NCBI GenBank assembly: GCA_035578175.1
Contig: JAQMRL010000006.1
Span: forward strand, 59,127,001-59,191,000
DNA from: Catonia carolina
Lineage: Eukaryota; Arthropoda; Insecta; Hemiptera; Achilidae
Direction of reading: 5' to 3'
DNA: 64,000 nucleotides
In this document: positions 58,126 to 64,000 of the stretch, piece after piece
Position numbering within the stretch: the first letter of the stretch is position 1
Layout: every line of letters begins with the position of its first letter
The notes under the pieces: generated by a model
What the model saw: only the letters and a program-made list of their open reading frames with translations
Database searches by the model: none
Told to the model about the DNA's origin: nothing
Made by a program: the position numbers and the translations under genes

Positions 58126-59145
58126 AATTGTTTCTTTCTACTTCCGTCATAAATCAGAACTTTCCTTATTGTGTATCCAAATGTAGAAATCAAAACTATG
58201 AAATCAAAGTTAACATTTTAGAGATCAACGAACTTCCCTTTAATAACAACTTTTCAAAATCAGGAAGTTGATAGAAATATAACTATTATAACAGGTAAAG
58301 TTTTAAAATTAAAATATATAAAATAATCATTTCAGTTCAATAGAGAAAGATTGAGTTTTACTAAAGGAAATTTAGTGTTTTGACACTGAAATATTATAGG
58401 AAGAAAATAGAAAAAGATATTAGGAAATATTTGTGGTTAGAAATGTAGTTTGTATAAGATATAGTGATATTAAACATTGCTAGTAACCAATCGCACAAGT
58501 GTATCTTAAAAGCGAGTTTTTGTTGATTTCGTTGAAGTTAGCCCACTGACGAAACAAATATCAAATAAACCGAATATCAAATATCACGATGTCAACTAAA
58601 AGTTGAACACAAGTATACAAATACTAGGGCCTATATAATATCACACTTAAACACACTTATAAAAATACATAGTATTTGTAGATGTATTGTATGAAATACA
58701 TAACAGAAGAAAGCCGCGGACATAGTTGTGCTGCTGTCACAGTTTGAATTACCACACAAGCTTCTGGGTGTCCATCCGTTGACTAGTTTGTGTTTGGATT
58801 ACAATTTTATACTAGTAGTCAGAATCGAGATTTTAAATACCTCAGTCTGTTTCTTTAACAGTTATTTATTCATTTAACTTGTTTGTAGTATATTTAATTT
58901 TCCTACCTTTCAACTATGACATATCAATGGTTATATTGTCTATTTAATCCAACAAATCGGGTGGATTTGTAAAGGTTATTGTTCCATTTTTCAAATTGCT
59001 AAAATTTATAAGCAAAAATACCGCAACCGTAAATTATAAAGTTATTGAGATTCATATACCGGGTGTCCCACGGAATTAGAAGTAGCATTGATTTTCATAG
59101 TTTGTTAATACTTTCTTCCCACGAATAAATTAAAACTTATTATAA
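58126..59145. other. AT-rich stretch
   Basis: TACCGGGTGTCCCACGGAA at 59060 looks like the end of a TA-flanked DNA element, but the partner end was not found. Otherwise nothing recognised. Confidence 0.4.
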
Positions 59146-59149
59146 TCAG

Positions 59150-59315
59150 CCGGCCGTATTGGCGTAGTTGGTAACGTGCTCGCCTCTCATCATGTGGTCT
59201 TGGGTTCGAATCCCATTCAGACACGGCATATTTTCATACGTTACAAAAAATCATTTCATCCTTCACTGTCTGCATTTGCAGTAATTGCAGAACAGTCGGA
59301 CGTAAAACAAAAAAA
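59150..59315 (+). mobile_element. SINE-G copy (tRNA-derived)
   Basis: GCCGGCCGTATTGGCGTAGT and TGGTAACGTGCTCGCC include an A-box; TTGGGTTCGAATCCC is a B-box. The body has CACGGCATATTTTCATACGT and TCATTTCATCCTTCACTG, with an A-rich end after GCAGTAATTGCAG. The anticodon arm does not pair, so it is not a tRNA gene. Confidence 0.85.
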
Positions 59316-59499
59316 AATTTGTAATCAAGAATCATTAGAAAATGTTTAGACCTTTTAAACATATCAATTTTGATACATTTTGGTTGTATTTTAGCTTAAA
59401 ATACAGAAATACGTAAATTTTTAACCGTTTTCTATTTAATTATTGTAAATTTTATCAACCTGTCACTTTGTATGTACAGCTCATTGCACAGTACTGAAA

Positions 59500-60010
59500 T
59501 AATTGTTTTTTCTATTTAGGAAATTCACAATCTGTTGGAAACAATCAGTGAAGGTGATATTACAAAATTTGGGAAAAATTAACATGGTGTACAAACGTGA
59601 ATGGAGACACAGTCCAGTGACAGAACTCCGACGTGAATAGACAAGTGTAGCCTTAAGTGCAGCATTTAGAAAATTGTAATGGATAGTCAATTACAGTACT
59701 ACGTTAATAGATGAGGTCCCGGCTCCATCGACGTTTCAGACGTCTTATTGGATTGTTTGGGAGAGTCTGGGTAGCCAGATTTGAGATCAATGGGTTATGG
59801 TGGTTCACGAGTTTCTTCCTAAATTTTGTATATAGTTTTAAGAAAACGTCATTTATGTAGGGTACGTTTAGGTCTGAGTGTAGTGTTCTATTGGTTACAT
59901 AATATGGGGCGTTAACTATCCTCCGTAAAAACTTTGATTGGAAACGCTGAATCTTTGCCAATACCGATGGTTTTGCACAGCAGTAAAGCTGTGCAATAAA
60001 ACTTAAATAC
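59500..60010 (-). pseudogene. Jockey-type LINE (family B), 5'-truncated
   Basis: The minus frame 60012-59704 reads IAQLYCCAKPSVLAKIQRFQ, SKFLRRIVNAPYYVTN, then VPYINDVFLKLYTKFRKKL, and ends RRLKRRWSRDLIY. A 3' UTR of about 200 bp follows to about 59,500. It parallels the 25.4-25.8 kb copy but begins further upstream. The frame is open for 102 codons, so it is young. A second family-B copy in opposite orientation begins about 100 bp to the right. Confidence 0.85.
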
Positions 60011-60104
60011 AAAAAAAAATCTGATTGTAAGTAATCTCAAAATGTTAGACAAACTTCAATAAAATTTCTTTCAGATGTTTTCAGAACAGTAATTATTTTA
60101 ATGA

Positions 60105-60845
60105 TAGAAACCATTTACAGCACCTACCTTCGATCAATATGGAGCTATGCCAGTCAACTTTACTGCTGTGGAAAACCATCAGTGTTAGCAAAAATTCAGC
60201 GTTTTCAATCAAAGCTTTTATGGAGAATAGTTAACGCCCCCTATTCGTAACCAATGAAACGCTTCACTCAGACGTAAACGTACCCTACATAAATGATGTT
60301 TTCTTTAAACTCTATACAAAATTTAGGAAGAAACTCGTGAACCACCTAACCCATTGATCTCAAATTTGGCTACACAGACTCTCCCAAACAATCCAATAAG
60401 ACGACTAAAACGTCGATGGAGCTGGGATCTCATCAATTAACTTAATACTGTAATTGACTATCAATTTTTTTTTATCCGAGGCGGCGAGAGAAACTCATGT
60501 TCACTCCCTTGCGATGGGGGAAGTAGTGCTGGACTCAATCGAGGCGTCCTCGCCCAGTCGCAAGGAGGCCACAACCGCCTACCAACCAAAAGCCCGCCGC
60601 CTGGCCACTTGATCCGGCATCAGCAAAGAACCCTCCACCTCCCTTGGAACTGTTTATGTTGACTACCAATTACAGTGATCTAAATGCTGCACTTAATGCT
60701 ACACTTATCTATTCACGTTGGAGTTCTGTCACTGGACTCTGTCTCCACTCACGGCTTTTTATCATGTTAATTTTTTCATATTTTGTGTTATCACGTTCAC
60801 TGATTGTATTTAACAGATTGTAAATTTCTTGAATATAAAAAAGAT
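60105..60845 (+). pseudogene. Jockey-type LINE (family B), opposite copy, interrupted
   Basis: Reads IYSTYLRSIWSYASQLYCCG, KPSVLAKIQRFQSKLLWRIV and NAPYS, then frameshifts through FSLNSIQNLGRNS and ends near RLKRRWSWDLIN at about 60,438. The 3' UTR is cut by the family E retroposon (60,467-60,658) and continues to about 60,845. Frameshifts make it non-functional. Confidence 0.82.
60467..60658 (-). mobile_element. GC-rich retroposon (family E) in the LINE 3' UTR
   Basis: 192 bp matching the end of the 9.28-9.80 kb element in reverse (GAGGCGGCGAGAGAAACTCA at the left, CCCTCCACCTCCCTTGGAAC at the right), with an A8 tail on the minus strand. TTGACTATCAATT on the left (60454-60466) and TTGACTACCAATT on the right (60659-60671) form a 13-bp target duplication with one mismatch. 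Confidence 0.88.
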
Positions 60846-61615
60846 AGAAAAATCAATTTTAATAAAATTTTCCTTTTATATCTTTTCAGGAAATGTTTTA
60901 CTATAAAAAAATATTCATCAGTATGTAGTAAATTTTATTTTTATGTTTTATTTTATATAAACGTTAGCCAAGATTTTTATTTCTATAACTCTAGTTTACC
61001 TATCCTACGTAAATTTATAAAGTTACCTATGATAAGAAGTTTCTTTAAGATGACTTAAGTTTGAAATAGAAAAGAAACAAGTTTCGCGTAGCAACATAAC
61101 ACTTCTTAACTTGGCTGGCCTTCAGTTATTTTATAGAAAACGTATAGCCTATATACTATTTTATACGCATACATAGACAGTGCTTCAATTATTTATCTAC
61201 GTCCATCTATATCTATTCGTTGAAGTTGTCCTTCAATAGATTTATTTATTTATGTGCTGTTAGAAGAAAATACACATTCTTCCTACTTATAGCAATTGTA
61301 TGTATAATAAGCTAAAATAGGCCTATTGATAAGCTATATAAATAATTGTTGCATAACAAAAACATGGCTACCACATACGGATAACATCTCCCTAAGACAA
61401 TATTACTATTTCTTACATTACAGAACCAATTCTAAGAACGTATCAAAGATTGCAACTCAAAATACTGTACTTTTGCCAGGTATTTATATACTTATGTAAG
61501 TTTATTTATTGTAGGTTGATTTTTCTCATGGCTTCCTCATATTGTTAGAATTTATAGACTATTAAATTTTATAATATTTTTATGTTGCCTTAGTTAAATT
61601 CTGCTTTCAATAAAA
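60846..61615. other. AT-rich stretch, nothing recognised
   Basis: The 84-codon frame 60804-61058 starts in the LINE tail and has no motif. Confidence 0.45.
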
Positions 61616-61619
61616 AAAA

Positions 61620-61738
61620 ACATTTTCTCATACGTTACAAAAAAATAACTTCATCCTTCACAGTTACAACCCAACGTCGTCGTCGCTAATGACCTAAATG
61701 GACCACTGTAGTTGATGCGACGTTAAATAAAACAAAGA
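61620..61738 (+). mobile_element. SINE-G tail, 5'-truncated
   Basis: Begins in the SINE-G body (TTTTCTCATACGTTACAAAA), passes CAACGTCGTCGTCGCTAATG and GTTGATGCGACGTTAAATAA, and ends AAAACAAAGAAAAAACAG where the next full copy starts. Confidence 0.82.
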
Positions 61739-61741
61739 AAA

Positions 61742-61940
61742 AACAGCTGGCCGCATTGGCGTAGTTGGTAACGTGCTCGCTTCTTATCATGCGGTCTTGG
61801 GTTCGAATCCCACTAAGGCACGGCATATTTTCATACGTTACAAAAAATCATTGCATCCTTCACAGTTACAATCCAACGTCGTCCGCAATTACCACTGCAG
61901 TTGATGCGACGTTAAATAAACAACGAAAAAGAAACAGATT
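61742..61940 (+). mobile_element. SINE-G reference copy, about 190 bp
   Basis: The head GCTGGCCGCATTGGCGTAGT plus TGGTAACGTGCTCGC (A-box) and TTGGGTTCGAATCCC (B-box), then the body to GTTGATGCGACGTTAAATAA and AACAACGAAAAAGAAACA. The head copies a tRNA without preserving a foldable anticodon arm. Pol III transcription from the A and B boxes is expected for the family. Confidence 0.88.
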
Positions 61941-62460
61941 TCTAAAATATTTCTACTACCATCATTTATAGTAAAAATTGAAAATGTAAAGACATCATCT
62001 GATCTTCACGTTTTAAAACCACCTAAAGCCAAAAAAAGATTTTTACGTTATAAGCAACGAAGAAAAGACCTTATTGTAGAATTTAAATGGCTAAAAATCA
62101 AGAAAAAAGTTCTAATTTGGTAATAAACACGACTACTTTAGTTGAACAAAAACCTACTTGTGCATGTAGAAATATTTTAACTTTTATTATTTATTCAGAA
62201 ACTGTACAATATAAGCATAATAAGCATCCAAAAGTTTAATTATTTTTTGAAAAAAAAACAAATGATACGAAAAAAACAGTTTCTTAAAAGAATAAATCCT
62301 AGTTCATTCAAGATTTGAACAATTAAAATAAAATTAAAGAACTAGCAAAAGAAAAATTGGTTAATAACTACATTTAACAAGAATAATTTAAGAACAAAAG
62401 AATAAATAAGATCAAGAAGTAGCGTAGACATTACGAATTTTAATAAATAATACACTTTGA
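61941..62460. other. AT-rich stretch, nothing recognised
   Basis: No gene or repeat recognised. Confidence 0.4.
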
Positions 62461-62462
62461 TA

Positions 62463-62512
62463 CCATATTTTGTTGCGAGTCAAGGTTTTGAATATTCTAA
62501 TATCAGGCATAT
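62463..62512 (+). pseudogene. Tiny Jockey-type LINE fragment (RT domain)
   Basis: ATATTTTGTTGCGAGTCAAG followed by GTTTTGAATATTCTAATATC aligns with 56,083-56,130 of the full-length LINE (ATATTTTGTTGTGCGCCAAG...). The translation YFVASQGFEYSNIRHM parallels YFVVRQGLEYSNIWHI. Only about 50 bp; the open frame downstream (to 62699) is not LINE-like. Confidence 0.6.
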
Positions 62513-63394
62513 GTCGTCGGCTACATCACAAACCGTCGTATCCAAAAAATCATGTTTTTTTCTAAAAGAACCGTTTAAAGTTTTGCGTCAAGTTCTCCAT
62601 CCTACATCTCAGCAATTTTATTACAAAAAAACCGTAATTATTGCTTTATATAATCAACAAAAGAATGAATTTTTTAATATTTATATGATATTAATGTAAG
62701 TTATTGATTTTTATCAATAATATAGTATAAATTGTCGAGTTACGACAGTAAGTGATTCACGGGAACATAATATCATATAATATAAACAAATGACGAATCT
62801 CTAAAGATAAAATTATCCTGATTGAAAATGAATACAATCTAATACATGGTTATTACTGTTTTTTTTCGTAAACTCTACATTAATACAGACAACACTAAAC
62901 ATATGCGATACATTTATATTTTTTGCATGGAAGTATGGATATCGTGATGTATCCTGACGATTGTTACCTAACCCTATCAAATAGATACCTACATAAATGC
63001 CAATTATATTATTTAGTTTTATTTAATTAGGTAGGCCTACTTATTCGAATACGTTACATACAGTTTCGGTTTCATTACGTAAGCGACCGCATCACAAACT
63101 GACGAATCTACAGATACGTCATAGTTAGGAATCGCAATTCAAGTTTTACAAAGTGACGTATCTCAACATACGACAGTACTATGTGATATCTTATCCATAT
63201 CTTTTTGTGAGTTACACAGAAACATTATTGCTCGTATCTTTGTTAATAACGAAGATATAGATAAGTCAGTTCGTGTACACCCAGACACACTCATAGGCGA
63301 CCTAACTCAAATTCTGAATTTTTAATATACGTCACTTCGTGATGCAGACGACGATGTGACATGAAAATGAAAATTTATAAAATATATTAAACCT
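62513..63394. other. AT-rich stretch, nothing recognised
   Basis: No gene recognised. Confidence 0.4.
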
Positions 63395-63397
63395 ATA

Positions 63398-63795
63398 TTT
63401 GGAATCCAACTCTCCGGTGCAGTTGCAAAAAGTGATATTTCAAAAATTCAAGATTTTTATATTCCAGGACGATTTCAAACTTTCAACAGCAACGAACTAA
63501 CCACGTTCTTCAACAATAAATTTCACGAACGACTAGATGACCATCTCAACCATCTAGCTCGCAACCTAGCTGTAAGGAACTCCACAACTGTACGATATCT
63601 AAACCGAAAATGGAGCAGATACTTTTGGTTTGTTTAAAAGACAATACCCATATTTCAAAACGGAAAATATGTAACTGAGTACCTTTTCTCCAGAAATTAG
63701 AATTCCGCACCAACCGTTAAATATAAAATATCATAGACGGAAATTATGCAGCTCATTTTACAGTGCCGTAACCAAAATTAAAGACAAAAAACTAT
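63398..63795 (+). pseudogene. Jockey-type LINE (family C) copy
   Basis: With a few frameshifts: IQLSGAVAKSDISKIQDFY, then TFNSNELTTFFNNKFHERL and DDHLNHLARNLAVRNSTTVR, ending YLNRKWSRYFWFV and a stop near 63,638. The 3' UTR has CCGCACCAACCGTTAAATAT and TATGCAGCTCATTTTACAGT. The coding remnant is continuous enough to define the family-C C-terminus. Confidence 0.8.
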
Positions 63796-63859
63796 GAATA
63801 AATTCTCCTAGAGGCCTACTACATTAAAAATGTAACCCTTCACAAAGATCTTGTTTTTT

Positions 63860-64000
63860 GGCTTTAATTTCTATAACAGTACTGTACATTGTGCTGCAAA
63901 ACTTCCGAATATGATATTTAAATGGCGGTAGGGAATTTTACTTTAAGGAGAAGAGGTACCCAGTAGTACATTCTCCGTTTAAAACTTCTGGTATTGTCCG
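63860..64000 (-). pseudogene. Jockey-type LINE (family C) 3' UTR, opposite orientation, cut by window end
   Basis: AAGGAGAAGAGGTACCCAGT and ACATTCTCCGTTTAAAACTT are the complement of the family-C 3' UTR (compare 63,640-63,720). The body would lie beyond the window. Confidence 0.7.

Noticed and set aside
59153..59230. Candidate tRNA genes at 59.15 and 61.74 kb
   Set aside because: Same head in several copies, followed by a shared non-tRNA body and A-rich tail; the anticodon arm does not fold.
1..64000. A novel multi-gene system (defence, biosynthetic or toxin cluster)
   Set aside because: No host or bacterial-type gene is recognisable; every supported coding region is a transposable element.

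Overview
This is a gene-poor, AT-rich stretch of eukaryotic nuclear DNA. It is most likely from an insect. The evidence is Jockey-type and RTE/CR1-type LINEs, DD34D mariners with TA duplications, tRNA-derived SINEs, a Helitron whose 5' end matches the common insect type, and large foldback repeats. A hemipteran or another large-genome insect is my best guess, from the general look of the repeats only. I found no host gene exon, no true tRNA or rRNA gene and no operon-like structure. Nearly everything recognisable is a transposable element or its remains.

Layout. From 0 to 10 kb there are decayed RTE-type and Jockey-type LINE pieces, two CR1/L2-like LINE tails, the first copies of a 400-bp retroposon (called SINE-A here) and a GC-rich LINE tail. 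From 10 to 24.3 kb there are SINE-A copies, a fairly clean RTE-type LINE insertion at 12.69-13.45 kb, a Helitron inside a LINE remnant at 15.08-15.62 kb, a rearranged mariner at 18.12-19.06 kb, and a three-level nest at 22.9-24.3 kb (LINE, then a short TIR element, then a 1,011-bp foldback element). From 24 to 43 kb there are more LINE tails, SINE-A copies, a foldback at 30.2-30.8 kb, a long (TA)n tract, a LINE carrying an inverted duplication at 38.2-38.6 kb, and an unclassified repeat (repeat D). From 43 to 51 kb there are RTE-type remnants, a tRNA-derived SINE, a Tigger/pogo remnant and a SINE-A copy.

The centrepiece is 51,756-57,110: a full-length Jockey-type LINE with an 11-bp target duplication and a 24-bp poly(A). 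It has an intact gag-like ORF1 and an ORF2 (endonuclease plus reverse transcriptase) broken only by a 927-bp mariner that sits in a TA inside the endonuclease domain. Leaving out the mariner and one TA gives one continuous frame of about 896 codons. The mariner is itself internally deleted and cannot encode a transposase.

From 57 to 64 kb there are related, 5'-truncated LINE tails in both orientations (families B and C), a GC-rich retroposon inserted in one of them, and two adjacent copies of a tRNA-derived SINE.

The elements do not form a pathway; their relations are those of insertion order. The SINEs presumably depended on LINE machinery, and the MITE, Helitron and deleted mariner on full-length relatives elsewhere. 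LINE families are named by protein motifs I can see; no database comparison was possible.
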